NCBI RefSeq assembly: GCF_014805625.2
Contig: NW_023998423.1
Location: 2,353,388 to 2,417,387 of the forward strand
Length of the DNA stretch: 64,000 nucleotides
Direction of reading: 5' to 3'
Origin: Glossina fuscipes
Taxonomy: Eukaryota; Arthropoda; Insecta; Diptera; Glossinidae
Within the stretch, counting starts at the first letter, position 1. Each line of letters opens with the position of its first letter. Positions 48,780 to 62,750 of this stretch are shown in pieces. The notes under the pieces are model-generated. The model was not told the origin of the DNA. It did not search any database and worked only from the letters and a program-made list of their open reading frames with translations. The translations under genes and the position numbers were made by a program.

Positions 48780-51700
48780 ACAACCGCAACAACAGCATAA
48801 AGTGAAGCAAGATCCAGCTTCCTCTCACTCTCTTTAAATTTACACTGCACTGCTACTACCTTCGAGTATGGTGTAAACATCAAATCATATACTTACTCGT
48901 ACAACATCAGCACTGGGTGAAATTAATGGATTTCAGCTTAGACCGAATTAAAGACACCCTCACTTCTTTTTTGTTTTTCTGCTTTTACGCTATTGCACAT
49001 TACGAACAACTTTTCAATTTTTTATTTAAGCAAGTAAGTAAGAATTTTCATTTGAAGCGACAATATTAATAGTAAATATAAATGAGAATTGTGCCTAATA
49101 TCGCGTTATACTGCTAATGCATTAAGAAATTAATTGTGTTTTCGTTACGGCATGCTTTACATATAGAGATTCAACCGTACCGCACATTGAATTTTTAATG
49201 TAGATAAGTTTTGTACAGAACTGTGGTTTTAAAAGGGGAGTTAATTGAGATGCACTGTTGTTACCTGAACATAATTTTTATAATCAGTAGAGTTTTCCAT
49301 TTTCCTAAAGTCATTTGATAGCAATATGCAAATACAATTTATTTTGACTATCGAAGGTAGGAAGGAACTTTGCGCACGCGTTTAGTCTGCCCGACCTATG
49401 CCAGAAGCCTAAAATTACAAAATCTTCTATGTACGTGAGGACTTGGCCGACAAGGATACCCAGAAATTTTCGTTGTTGACTGGCCAGATACTAAGAGCCT
49501 CAGTTAAATCAATGTTTTTAGTCTTTATTATCGCCCCCTCTAAGGAATCAGAGTTTTAACATAACCTCAACTTTAAGCACTTAATTATTTGAAGACATTT
49601 GCGTATCCAAAAGATCGTGAACATTTACTTATTGTTTCTCATCATTTTTGAAAATTTCTCATCATCTTAAAATTCTTACCGCAAATATGAGCGAGCAGTT
49701 TTTAAGCAAGCCCCAACTTCTGGTTGCAACGGAAACATGAGCCAACTAGAGAATTTATTAAGTCGCTGACTTCCTCAGTTTGCAATATTTCAAAGCAAAC
49801 GACCGTTTTTGCGGACAGATTTTACAAAGAATCTCATCAGTCAATCGATCTCTTTCTAAGTTCCATCTTTGTGCCCATAACCCATAATATCTAATATCTA
49901 TTTAATGAAATAGCTTAGGTGCTTTTCATATATCGAACATTATTCTTATTTTTTGCATATACGTAGACGTTATAAGTATGGTGTAAAGACCTATAGAACG
50001 AATACCGATCTCAAAAATTTCCTTCAAGTGCTTCCAGTTATTGTATATACGCTGACTCTTAGAATTTGCTAGAGTGTAAACAATACTTACTGTAAAGAAA
50101 GTCTCTAATTATAGGAAAATCTTTAACATATACACTTTTTTTTCGATTAGTTTTTCCCCTTCTCTTCTAATTTGCACTACGTGTAAACGAAATGAAAAGA
50201 GATTTTTTGTTCGCATCACTGACCCTATTTCTCCCCTGATTCTGTGTATTTAAACACAGCTCTGCTTTTTACCATAATATTGAGGGTGTGTACATACATA
50301 CATACATATATATATATATACACTTATATAAACGCGTTCGCATATATCTACATACATAAATATATAAGTGAGGATTTTATAGCAGGAATTTTAATAAATA
50401 AAACAAATACAAGAATGTCAGAAAAATCTCTGTATTCAACAGCAAGAACAAGAACAACAATATGGATGAAGGCAGCCCCCTCTTTTTATTTTTTGTTTGT
50501 TGAATTAAACACCCACCAGCTATACCAAACGTGTACGTACACACATAATATATACATATTGTGTATATACACAAACACATACACACACACATATATATAT
50601 ATTAATTTTTTTTGTTATTAATTTGGAACAAAACCTTTTATCATTCGTTACACAGATTTCAAATCCTAAGCTGTGTTGTATGATTTTGTATACAAGGCAA
50701 ACCTCGTTGATAATAATCATAATAAAAATATTACAAAACAAAAAAAAAAGAAAACGAAGGAAAAAATGGAACGCTGATTGCATTTAAATTGTTGTCGCTG
50801 CTGCTGCTGCAGTTGTTGCTGCTTTTTATTGTTTTTCAGTTTTTACTGCTGCTTGCAGCATAAAGCGAACTTTTTGGAGTTTTTTGTTTTTTCATGTTAA
50901 ACAATAATTTCCTTTTAACGAAGTCTCTAATTAAGGGTGTAAGCTATTGCTGTTGTTGCTGCTGTTATTGCTGTTAATATTTCTTCAACATAAATTTAAT
51001 TATATATATACACATATATAGGGTTGCATAGGCAAGCAGGCGATTGTAATATGAATGACAAGCAACCCTGCTCTTTAATGTAAAATAAAGAACGAACGAA
51101 GGAACGAGCGGACGAGGGGGAACGGCGAAGTATGTATAGTAAAGTTGGTTAGGGCTTTGGGTGTATATGTAAGGTTCCAAGTAAAAACGTTTACTGCTTA
51201 TAACTGTCTCTTACACAACCACGAAACTCTTTTAAAATAGATTTAATGATGAATTATTTTCACTCATTCGTACATTTAGAACAGAGGCGTAGCTAAGGGA
51301 CTCAGTAACGATCAATGACAGACATTAACTCAAGAGAAGAAGGAAATCCAATGTATAGAGTGTCGCAAATTCACGAAGAATTCAGAAAGTCATTTTGATA
51401 AGTTTATACGGCGTGCCGTACACACACAAACACATGCCACATGAGGCAAATCATCTGGCAAAGTCCTCTGATTATTTGGTTAGTAGAATCAGTAATGGAT
51501 TCCTGAGTTCTCTTCCGAAATCTTTCGTGAGACTACCTTGTGGAGAGGCCCGCGAAAAGTCCAGTTCTTGAGCAAGACGCTAAATTGCTGCCTCTGCACT
51601 CCCACAAGCTGCTTCGATGTTTTGTTTGTTTTGTTGGAAGGAAACCAAAGTATTTAAGATCACTAATTAAAATTAAATTAAAAAGGTTATGTGACTAATC

Positions 51701-52330
51701 CGGCCATATTTTATACAATCTTCAGTGAACAGGCTCAGAATGCCTTTCCATATTTTACAGGAAATTCGCGTTCGACACTTCCCAGAAAGTGGCAGTAACA
51801 ACTTCATATAGGAAATGTTTTGACCGGAGCGAGCTATTAGGCGTTTTAATATAGCGCAGTCGCAAAGTACGAAGCGAGACCTTATGTAAGTAACCAAAGT
51901 AGCTGTGAAAGCTGGATTTTTTGGTGTCACTTACTTTAGATATTAAAGGTTTAAATAAACCATTATTGATTTCCTAAGTAATACTACGATATTCAATTAC
52001 AAGACTAAACCAAAAGTAGAATAAGCAATACAGTCACATAAAAAGCCTTACGGGACCATCATAAAGCTTCAGTATTAATGAAATTAAAAGCCGGGCTGTA
52101 ACTACGACGTTTTTAGGTTTGTTTAAATTATCAACAGTTTCATACATACATATGGAACGAAATAAAGTTGAGCCACCTAAGATGTATCTAAAGATAAGGA
52201 AATGTCAGAAAAATTGTCTAATGCCATTGCAGTTATTTGCTTGATGGCGGTCAGAGAGAAGTGAGAAAAGAGATAGAAGGCTGGTAGTGTCATGCCTTTG
52301 CCGACTTAGCAATCACTATTGACTGCGACC
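48780..52330. other. Gene-free stretch
   Basis: CTG/TTG-rich simple sequence lies at 50795-50870 and 50945-50975, and TA/CA tracts at 50290-50370 and 50520-50605. No splice-bounded exon was recognised. Confidence 0.4.
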
Positions 52331-52336
52331 GTTCTT

Positions 52337-52400
52337 GAGGTTGATCCCGCGAACACTGACTTGGTAGTCGTAACTCTTCATGTCTTTTGTGCTCCGGCCT
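52337..52400 (-). repeat. tRNA-derived SINE-like fragment
   Basis: On the minus strand 'acgactaccaagtcagtg' then 'ttcgcgggatcaacctcaag' matches the family consensus seen at 37020-37060 and 19003-19060. The A-box side is degraded ('gccggagcacaaaaga'). Confidence 0.45.
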
Positions 52401-52522
52401 GGTGCCATTTTTCGCAACCTGGGACACTAAAGTGTTAGAAAGAATTATGAGCAATCACACGCATGACACTATGAGGAGTGCCACAAAACAGAATCAGGTG
52501 AGCATATTTTCAAGAGTGAACT

Positions 52523-52548
52523 CACTGTCTGAGCAACATCAGACAGTG
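52523..52548. repeat. Perfect 10-bp hairpin
   Basis: CACTGTCTGA, loop GCAACA, TCAGACAGTG. The stem is perfect and the loop is six bases. There is no following U-tract and no neighbouring gene to tie it to. Confidence 0.8.
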
Positions 52549-52559
52549 TTTTGGTATTT

Positions 52560-55500
52560 TCAAAGCCTATAAATAATAGCTACGTACTTCGTGCATGCAC
52601 GTCAACGCTTATTCCAAGCAGATAATGTCCTTTATTGCAAGTGCCGCCGTTTTCTTTTAATTTACCATTGATTTAATTAAATAATTTACTTAATTTATTC
52701 TGTGTGTTGCGGTTAATATCCTAATCTTCAAACTAAGACTGCTAGGCTGCTAAAGGTTGCAACCAATCTTCTGAAAATATTCTCAGTGGAGACAGTGTAT
52801 AACTTACTACCATAAGTCTGCCTGCTAGTAAAAAGAGACCTGATCAACAATTAATCAGCGAATCTTCCGTACGTCAATCCATCGCTGCATCCCTCTGGGG
52901 GGATCATTTAACAAAAAGAATTTAGCACTTTACCGAATAGATTGGCCTCGTTGTTTACAAGACTTATCCCTTCTCTCTTAACAAGTGAAAAAACGGTAAA
53001 GAAATCCCAGCTAGATTAGGGGAAATAATTGTAGGCGAATGTTTACAGAAGGACTTGAGATAGATCGAACCGTTATTGTACTGATCTAAACTTGTCTGTC
53101 CGTCTGCCTTTCTTATTTTCCTTTGTTGAAAAGCCGCAATTTTTGAGGTACGGCGATGAAATTTGGTAGGATGAACTTTTTCGACCACTCCCCATACAAT
53201 AACTTATTTTGAAAGATCATTATAGGAGCAACGGTATTAAGCGAAGTGAACCGGCATGTAAGGGTCGGCCATAGTTTACACGCTTTTATTGGTTTTATTG
53301 GTCTCGTGTCTTCCTAATCCTACTAAATGGAATCAAATCGCCTATAAGAAGTTTTTTTTCGGTAAAAACCGAATCAGTCTGAAAAGCGCTTGAAATTAAC
53401 CCAAATCAGTTTACATAGTTACTGTGCTTTCAAACATGCACAAATCAATATAAACAAATCAGTTATCTAAATTTTTATGGCGTTTACTCAAGTTTTAGAT
53501 GAGCCTGCACCGTGTTTTTTACTCGGTTTTCAATACCAGCTTGAATTTTCGCTAAAGTAGATTTCTTCGACACTATAGCTTGGCTGATATCGCATCTGTT
53601 AGATATGGCTTGTAAAAGAAACTACAGCATGTCGACGTCTCTGCTTGCATATAGATCGAACAAATCCTTAATTGCTTAGGATATTCTTTCGAATTGCATT
53701 TGTAGGCACCGTCAAGAGACCTTTTAGTTAACTCAAAAAGAAAAAAAGTATATGTACAAACGTATGTGTACATGTTGTTTACATGCGTGCTTATATTCAT
53801 TTAAGGCAAATTTAATGAGCTTCGTTAGCATTTGTTCGGTTATGCGTTAGTCTCTTTAAAACTTGTGAGTTCGATTTACTACCACTCAGTTTAGTTCTGC
53901 TGTGCTTTAGTTGCATAGATTATATACACATGCATATATAACTCATCTCAGTCCTGTTTAGTTTACTTAGTTTAGCTTGGTTTGCTTTTCTGACTTCTTT
54001 TCCTCTTCTCTTGTACATAAAATGTAGTGCTTGCCATTATGAACGCAACTCTCTCTTTGCTTATATACAATGTTTATGTTATTATATTTTGCTTACATTT
54101 ATACATTTAAGTATATACTCAATATATATATGTATATATATATATGATTTTATACATATTCATTTATATATTTATATATGTTTGTGTGCAATATATATAT
54201 GCACATATTTTCATTTGAAATGCTTTCGTTTATGTACAAAAACATTAACCACATAACACCCCAAAATGTGTATAAAATATAATCAAATGAATGAAAAAAT
54301 CAAATGAGAAGTAAGTGAAGAAGGAACCCTTGCTTGCGTATCATCCATCCACTGCATACATTGTACTTATATACTAGTAGGTAATATATAAGACCTTCCT
54401 GTGCTTCCAAGGGCTGATTGTATTATATGTGTAGTATCGTGCAATAATGCATTCTTCGCATTCTGTCACACGGCAATACATCTGATCTATGTTTATCTTA
54501 CAGTTGGTTTAATTTATATAATGCTTTACATTAAAAGAAGCTTAATAGAGGAAAAAAAGGCATTATTTCGTGCGAGAATGAGGAGAGGCGTAGTGGCTCC
54601 CAGTGGCTACAACTTTTCAATGATATCTAAGAGCTTTTTTTTGTTCCAAATCACTTTAGCTTAAGCTAAGTTGTGCAAAAAAACTGCTGGATGTTGTTTA
54701 AGTTGCAAAACGGTATGATTGATGTATGCCGTAAATGTGAAAGAAGTCGTTTGCAAAGTTATAATTTAAACGTATTTCGAAACACCTTAACAGGCCTAGA
54801 GTCGTTGCATGGTTTCCTCTGCTGGTAATGTTCGACTTTTAAATTAAAATTTTCAAGAAGAAGAAACATTAACCTGCGTTTCAGTTTGCGTTCATTTACA
54901 TTCATATATAGCAATAGTAGAGTAGTAGCTATATGAAAAGTCTGCCTATTCCTTCTGATTTCTCTTCTCTTTCCCGCATTTTTGTTGTCATCTCATTGAT
55001 AATCCAATTCGTGCGTTTTATTAAGACGGTCTTCTTTTCGTCTGCAATATAACTTGATTTCTGGGAAATGTTATTCTTGTTATTATTGCTTTTGTTGTTA
55101 AATTTTAGGGTGCGTAATAAGCAGAATTATAATCGCACACACATGCCTGATATTAAGTTTTGTGTTCTAAACATTTACATTTTTATGTTTATATTTTTAT
55201 ATATATAGAGAATATATCTGACTTTTCTTCCTCTCATTCTCTCTCAGTTAACAAAAATTATAAACTAAATTCTTTATGTACTTTGCTTCTTCTCGGTTTA
55301 ATATAGATACTTATATGTTCGAATGTTTTAAATGCGAACAGTCAAAAAAAAAAAAAAAACTAACACCGAGTTATCGAGCTAGTACATAAATAAATACAAA
55401 TGTACAATTGTATGCAGAGCATTTTTAAACAATTTTTGTTGGATAACTATGTTGGCGCACCTCCCCGAGTGTTCTCTCCTACGGTTACGTACATGATACT

Positions 55501-57895
55501 TGTATTGTGTAGTGTAGTGTAGTGTAGTGTAGTGATAATTAGTGTTTTTTTTCTTTTTGATGTTAAGTTCAGTTAGGTTCATTTCAGTTCAGCGCAATTT
55601 ATACAAAGCACAGTTGTACATATATGCATAGGCATATATACATAATATATATACGCAAGTATAACTGTATAGCTGTAAATAGGCGAACTCTATTCTGAAA
55701 GTTATTTTATCATATAATTGCGTTGGCTTTGCTTTTTGTGTTTGTTGTTTGTATATGCACAAGCATAAGCATGTTTTCGTACTTACGTAGCTGTGTGTTG
55801 TTGATTTATACTTACAGTTTGTATGTGTATGATAATCAGTTAGTTAGTTCTCAAATAACATTGAGGCCATTGAAGCTAAACAATAGAGTTGCCAGAACTC
55901 ATTGAAAACTTTTCCAAATTCAAATCAAAGGTGTATTAACAAACAGCTGCCTATGCGGCTATTCAGATACAGCTACTGAAAGCATGTCGCTTATAATCAC
56001 TATATCAAAATAACAGAATTCACTTCCCCGTAGACCAATTACGATTGACATGTGTGATCGGTAAAGGCATAAGATTTATTGATTGGACATGCATCTGTGA
56101 GGCGGCGACCACAATCCATACCCCTTTCTTGACTTCTTTTTCCGCGTTTGTGTCAGCAATCGTTATTATACCAATATTTCAAATAAATGTATATTAGGTT
56201 TAGTTCCAGTTCCTACCAATGTGTTTGCACGCGTAGAAGAAATGTCTTCCGTGTGGCTAGTCAGAAAAATGTTTTAATTTTTGTCGAGATGAGAATTTGT
56301 ACTTGCGACTTCAGAAAATTTGTATGCGGCCCTGGTCCATTTAACCTTTCTTAAACTTTTTTATACACTACGACTTTGCTTGACAATCGAGGAAAGTCGT
56401 ATTTAATTAATTATGGTGATGTCTCATCGATCATCATCATTTATTGCAATTTTCAAAGATTGCTTTTAACGTCCGAAAAATTCCTTAAAAGAAGACGAAA
56501 GCGAGTACCGGAGCGAATGTGTCTTAAAATTGCCAAAAGAGATGTGGCCTTGAGTTAATTTCGCTGTCGTCGATTAAGTTATACGATTTTTTTACTAGAC
56601 CCAGATTTTGAAGATGTCGCTTGTGCTATATAATATGTATACCAGTATTTCAATTTATATTGTCATAAGAATTCACATTACTTTATAGGGAACTATTCAA
56701 ACTAAACAGTATCTACTCTGTGTCATTCACTAAGATTATTCATGTACGATTCTTTGTGGGCGAGCCAATGGTGCAGGCAATTACTACATGTGCGAAAGAA
56801 AACGGGATTCTTAGGCCAAATGTTGTGACATCGGGAACTCTCCCTATAAAGAAACTCGTCTCCATATAGCACATCTCGGTAAGGAGTTCTTTGTAGTTCT
56901 AACCTGAATTGCCGTATCATACCCGCCATTACCAGTAGGCAGTTGGCCTTACCGATGAACACTAGTTACTATTCTTTTAAACAATAGCGCTTTCACTTTT
57001 ATGATAACGCTCAACAATGGATAATTTAGTGGATAATCTTAAGGCCAATTGTTCTCTCAGCGCGGAACATAACGTACTTAGTGAACATTAACTTCAAGTC
57101 GAATCTAAATTTCGTCGTATTAATTTGAAAGTTGGCAACCCATGCACATCAACTGTGAACAATTCCATTAGTGCACTAATACATATCGAGAGGAAAAAAA
57201 AAAGTTTTTATGTACACTTAACAGCCTCATCACCAAAGGATATATTCGTTTTCTTATTCCATACGACATAATATGTTGCAGAGTTTCTCACAAGCTTTAT
57301 GTACGAGATGTAGCCATGATCATTGCAAAAAAGCTGTGTATGTATCTACATATATGTTTTCGTTTTTCTTTTTTGCTTTGAACACTACAAAAAGTTGTTG
57401 GTATTGAGAAAGGTACCCAAAACTAAGGAAAACAATTTATTTTTTCTTTTTGTAGAAAATATTTTTAATTATGTTCCAAATTTTCTTATTTAAATTTGCA
57501 TTTATTCGCCTTTTTATTATAATCAGGATACCATATAACAACAATAGAATGAGATAGGTATCAAGCGATTCGGCTCGAGTCATTCCTTTTTCGTTCTCTT
57601 TATAGCATAAGTTTGGTATATAAAATATATGCTGTTGCTGGAATTGTTGTTTTTGTTGTTGTTATTTAAGTAATTTTTTTTATTTCTTTTATTTTTCCCG
57701 ATTTTTCTTTCAGGTCCTGTTTCGTGTAAATTTGTGCACAGTAAGCCGAATATAACGAAACGGTAACGATGAGCACGGTAACGATGGTTGAAAATGCTAC
57801 TCAATGATATCAAATTTTGTTGAACCTTCAAATACAAAAATACAAACAAAACAAAAAAAAGAAGAAAGGAAAGAAAAAAACAACAAATATACATT
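52560..57895. other. Gene-free stretch
   Basis: A plus-strand dispersed-repeat copy lies at 53085-53200 ('cttgtctgtccgtctgcc', then 'caatttttgaggtacggcgatg'). TA-rich tracts occur at 54120-54200 and 55615-55655. No gene was recognised. Confidence 0.4.
55508..55533. repeat. (GTGTA)n microsatellite
   Basis: Five tandem units of AGTGT/GTGTA. Confidence 0.9.
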
Positions 57896-57899
57896 CAAT

Positions 57900-58260
57900 A
57901 ACGAGACTTGAACAAGTTGTATAGCAGCTGATAAAGCAGAAGAAGAACTAGAAGAGACGGATTATCAGAGAGAAGTAAGGAGGAGGTAAAGAAAAAAACC
58001 AACCACCACCAGACACACAACCAACCATTATTAAGCGTCCTATAAAGAAAACAAAACCGAAGTAGAAGAAAAGAAAAACTTCAACTCAGCATAAACTCTG
58101 ACAATTTAATCAGTGAAACGAACGAATCAACAACAATCAAATATAATAATCGGTGTTGGCGAGTTTTATGACACACACAACCAGTCATGCTAAACACACA
58201 GCAAACGCATTGAAGAACGCGAACAGACGCCTAAACTAAATAAATGCTACAGCAACTGTT
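57900..58260. other. A-rich, leader-like stretch
   Basis: A 360-base stretch on the plus strand is rich in A and C, with GAAGAA, AACAAC and ACCAACCACC blocks and little T. This composition is typical of fly 5' untranslated exons. No start codon with a long frame follows. The idea that it is transcribed is inference from composition only. Confidence 0.25.
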
Positions 58261-60587
58261 GGCATACATATGACAAACATACATTCGCATATGCTATGTA
58301 TATATATATATATGTATATATTTACATATGTATATGCGTGTGTATTTTTATACAAATATATATGCATGTAAGTAATGTATGTTTGTATGTATGTAGGTAT
58401 GTATGAATGTGTTCATTCCATTTTTTTTTTTATGTATGGTTGCGAATCTATAGATATGGAGACGGCTGCACACTCATAAGTGTTTGTAGTTTTATCCATT
58501 CGTTTGATGCTTTAAACAAGTTCGTTGAGATAGGCACATAACATTAAACCATACGACTGCTGCTGCTGTTGCCGCTGATGATGATTTTGCTGTGTGGATC
58601 ATTTACTTGTTTACTCGTTTTTCTTTTTTTTTGTTTCTCGTTTTATGTTTTTCGGTAATTTCCACAATTCGATGCCGTTGGCTTAAATTTTTTTTATTAC
58701 TCTTTAGCCAAAAACGTAAACGACCATTTGTTAGCATGTGTATGTGTGCTTGTGTGTTGTTGTTATTTGCGTGTGGGTATTTTTGTACTTTTATTCTTAT
58801 TTCCGGTTAAGGAATTTTGTTTATGTGAATTGTTTTTTTCCTGCTCGTTACATTTTTCTTATACACATGCTTGCATTCTGTTCTCTTTGGTCTTATCTTC
58901 GTTTCCTATATGTTCTGGCAATTGTTTGCGTTAGAAGAATGAACGATTTCGGTTTTCATCCCGTAAGAGAGATGATGATGATACCCGATACTTGTTTCGT
59001 ACTTACCTACTAAGTTATCCAATAACCATTCATTCAATCACTTTGTGCCATTTGTCGCATGTGTGCACATTCCCTTTATCCCATACATACAAGTATCCAT
59101 ATCCCCATTTATTTCTTTATAATCATATCAAATCAATTTAACAAACCAAAATTTAATGTTTGCTATAAAAATTAAAAAGATTTTCATGGATTTTTTGTTT
59201 TGTTGTTTTTAAAGAATTCTTTTAAATATTTATTCGTTTTATTTATATTTTCTCTTTTCTTGTTTAGTTTTTGTTTTTTTGTTTCTCTTATAAATAATCT
59301 TTAAAAAAAATTCCGTAATTTAATACAACACTTCTTAGTTTTCTCATCCTATCTCTTTTTATATTTAAGTATTTACTGTACAGTTTTTCTTCCTTATGAT
59401 TAAATGCTTTACGAATACACTTAAATATAATTATTTACATATGTTTTGTTTTTATTGAAACAAAAAATGAATAAAACATTTAAGCAAATAATAAAAGTGT
59501 AAAAACAAATTACTTTTTAACGCATTTATTAGTTTTCGTATACTAAAGTTTCTTTAAAGGCCTTATTTTCGATAACCACCACCAAGAATTCATTAGCTTA
59601 TAATTTAATTTCTGAAGAAATTGTTTTTAACGGCAATACTCTTCAAAAATCTATCAGAATAAGTTTTTCTTGAAAGATATCGAGCCATCTGCGGTCTATA
59701 CGAATCGTGACTGATAACTCAGTCTGTACGCTAGCGTTTACTTTGCGCGCAGCTATAGTCAATGCTCAGTCGGTAACGTAATTAAAGTTACCGATTGAGA
59801 GCTCCCACCCACTAGGCTACGATCATCTTCCTACTGCTTTCTTTGCTTCTTTCTGACGCTCACCGTGTTACACGAATAGGAGACACCCCCTGAGTGACTG
59901 GTCATATCTAAAAAAAAAGATGCTGCATTGTTTCAGCAAAATAGCAAAAAGCAAGTAAAGTATTTTGTTCTGGTATCATAATTACGGGAAATCTCGTAAG
60001 AAAACCGCTGGAGAAGAATGAAATGACTCGTCACAGTAAGGTAGCACTTTTTAAAGCGTATACCATCTTTAAGCCTGTCAAAATCATCGCGAATTAAAAT
60101 GCAACCCTGCCTACTACTACTGAAACTATATTTGATCGCGACCAAACCTTTTATATCCATCATCGTTAATCTATAAAAGATTGACAAAAAAACAATTATA
60201 TAAACCTGCCTTTCTGTAAAATAATTTTGTGGAAATTTAGAACGTACATCTGTTGCAGTTCATGAGCAGCGACCAAAGGTGTTCCCTGTTTTGGTTGTAG
60301 AGCCCTGTAGGCGTTATAGGTGAGTTCTTTAACCCGCTTGGACCATTTTCAAATTCCTTAACATTTTTTATAAGCCATATTCTTTTTTATGAACGGTCAT
60401 ATGTGTACTACATATAATAGACCATCAGGCTGACGGATCGTTAGATGCACAGAGACGGACAAATGGACATGAGTCTATTCCGAGTCTGAAATTAGCCACT
60501 ATGGACATTTTGAAGCTTGCTTCGAGGCGTAGTCAACTTTTCCAACTAGACAAAATAGACATTGAAATTCCAATGTTTTTGCAAATT
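58261..60587. other. Gene-free stretch
   Basis: Contains TATATG-rich simple sequence (58300-58420). On the minus strand, an A-box-like GTAGCCTAGTGGGTGGGAGC at 59820-59801 is next to a 7-bp inverted repeat (CGGTAAC...GTTACCG, 59771-59793). No B-box is correctly spaced, so this is not called a tRNA. Confidence 0.4.
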
Positions 60588-60780
60588 TAAAGTCGATAGC
60601 TTCATTTTTGCGGATAGAACAATTTTTCAACAAACATTGCTTAGATCGATTCAAAATTTGATTCTGGTCAGGGAAATATATATTTTTAGTGACCTACGAA
60701 GTTGTCGGCTGGACGTTGCAAACGCTTTGACAAACTGAAGATGCGCCTCATCTTTCGGCATGACCCGTATAAAACTTAAT
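60588..60780 (-). repeat. Dispersed repeat copy (minus orientation)
   Basis: It shares ordered blocks with 18121-18310: 'agtcgatagcttcattttt', 'atcgattcaaaatttgattc', 'gttgcaaacgctttgacaaa'. The two copies are 42 kb apart in the same orientation and have diverged substantially. Confidence 0.65.
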
Positions 60781-61013
60781 GGAATAACTGGACAAATTCT
60801 TAACTCGATAAAGAGAAAATTAAATGGGAAATAAGCTGAATAAAAGATTATCCATACCTTTACGTTTATATTTTTCCTGTTTATCATCGGATGAAATTAT
60901 TGCAAAAATTATTCTAACTGGCCAAGACCCCAACGGATCATGTTCCTGTCATTTTTCTTAACAAAGAAGAAAAACAAAGAGCTTGCCTGCGTTTTCCCCG
61001 TATTTCATTTTAT

Positions 61014-61200
61014 ATTTTATACCCACGACCGAGGGATGAGGAGTACATTCATTTTGTTAAAATAGTTGCAATATCGAGAACCGGGATCTTCTTGATCAGC
61101 ATCAAATTCTAAACCGATTTAATTACACCTGTATGTCTGCCTGTGGAATGTGTGTTCTTGCACGCACGTATAATGTAACCTGGGCCCACTCCTGTTTCCA
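61014..61200 (+). repeat. Dispersed repeat copy (plus orientation)
   Basis: Begins 'tttatacccacgaccgaggg', a head common to many fly dispersed repeats. It continues with 'cttcttgatcagcatcaaattct', 'aaaccgatttaattacacc' and 'tgtatgtctgcctg', the reverse complement order of the minus-strand copies. Confidence 0.6.
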
Positions 61201-61204
61201 AAAA

Positions 61205-62715
61205 GAAATTTGACTTTTTGTTTGTTACTTATAAACTACAACAAATACAACAATCAAAAACTGCATTTACATTCTATGGGTGGCCTTACAGCACCTTTAC
61301 GCAAATGGTAAAAATCGGCTATGGTTACTCACTGCTACAGGATATTGAAATTTTTATAGAAAATAATTATATTTGAACGAAAGACGAAGAAAGGCTTAAT
61401 TACAAAAATCTTGAACTTATCTCTGGCGACAGGCTACGTCCTGTAGTAGTAACCGTGCTTCGAAACGCGAATTTAAGATGAAACTTAAATTCTCGCATCG
61501 TAAGTCAAACAAACATGACCCGCACGAGAAAAGTTTTCTTGGAATTACTTTTACACACGTACCATATGTGATCATAAGCTCAGAGTGCGAGAGATGACAA
61601 GAAAAATTTGATATTCACCACAACTTAAACAACCCCACTCATTAAATAAATATTCCTTTTTTGTTTTTAAAATTTCGAACCTAATGTCAGCTTTATAAAT
61701 AGATCAGCTTTAGGCAAAGTTTTTAAAAAACAATATAAAAGACTAAGTACAAATGTACTCATGTCCGTATTAGTAAGCTGAGCTACGTGCCATTCATATG
61801 TCAAATCCACCACCCAAAAAAAATGTGTATCATGTTGAGACAACACTGAGTGGTGCGAGAAATACATTCTATCTTACACAGGAAATGAACGAACTAAGTA
61901 CAAGAAAAAAAACAACGGATAAGATTAATGGATTTCAATAGAAATTACGAGAAAAGTTATTAATCGCCTTCAAATAAAGACAAGAAAGCTATCCATTCTT
62001 ATAGAGCCCGCAATGATATTTATATTTGTAACAGAGAAGTAAGTGTAAACCGTAAAAAGGGCGTTTTTTTCTTCATTTTTTAAACATCGTCCCTTGAGAT
62101 TTGCAGTTATTGGCTCAGTTGCCTAATTGTAGGGTTCCATTTTCTAGACCTGTTTCGTTTTGAATCATTTCATTGCTCGTATGGTGCGCTTACTTCCAGT
62201 TTTTTTCCGGTTTTCTTCTCAATTCTTTTATATGTTCGAGTGGAAAGCAGCAAAAAAGATGTGCAGTACAAATAAAAGGAGTGTAACTTAAATCAGGAGC
62301 TTAAGTAACGAAAGAACATTTGACCTTGGTTTTTTCTCCCTTTTTACTAATTTGACCTGCTTAGAGTCCGTAGCAAAAAAATGAGGGCACGAAATGCAAG
62401 TCGTTCGGACAAAGATAAAACGGAAGTGAAATTTCTAGCGGGCCGTTTAGGGTCTTCTAATTCAAACGAAGAACATTTCCATTTACAATCTCGATAATGA
62501 AGCCAATCTAGAGCGCCATGTACATTTAATGCTAAGGACTCATAAGTAGTGCAAAATAATGTCGTACGCATTAAAAACTTCCGCACCTCAGACAAAGTGC
62601 AGTGAAATATCTGGTTGAAATCAGAAATCAAATATTAAGTCGCGCAAGGAGTCCAAACATATCATCCTTGGGATGTTTTAAGATCCCTTACTTGCTTTTA
62701 TTGGTTTTAAATTGC
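61205..62715. other. Gene-free stretch
   Basis: Only short unassigned ORFs; no repeat or RNA was recognised. Confidence 0.4.
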
Positions 62716-62717
62716 TG

Positions 62718-62745
<28 letters not shown>
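62718..62745. repeat. (GA)n microsatellite
   Basis: About fourteen GA units immediately before a 47-base tandem duplication. Confidence 0.9.
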
Positions 62746-62749
<4 letters not shown>

Positions 62750-62750
62750 T

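Noticed and set aside
50244..50621. Tyr/Ile/Thr-rich ORF
   Set aside because: Produced by TATATA and CATACA simple repeats.
59740..59825. Possible tRNA gene on the minus strand
   Set aside because: A good A-box-like motif is present, but no B-box at the right distance and no cloverleaf.
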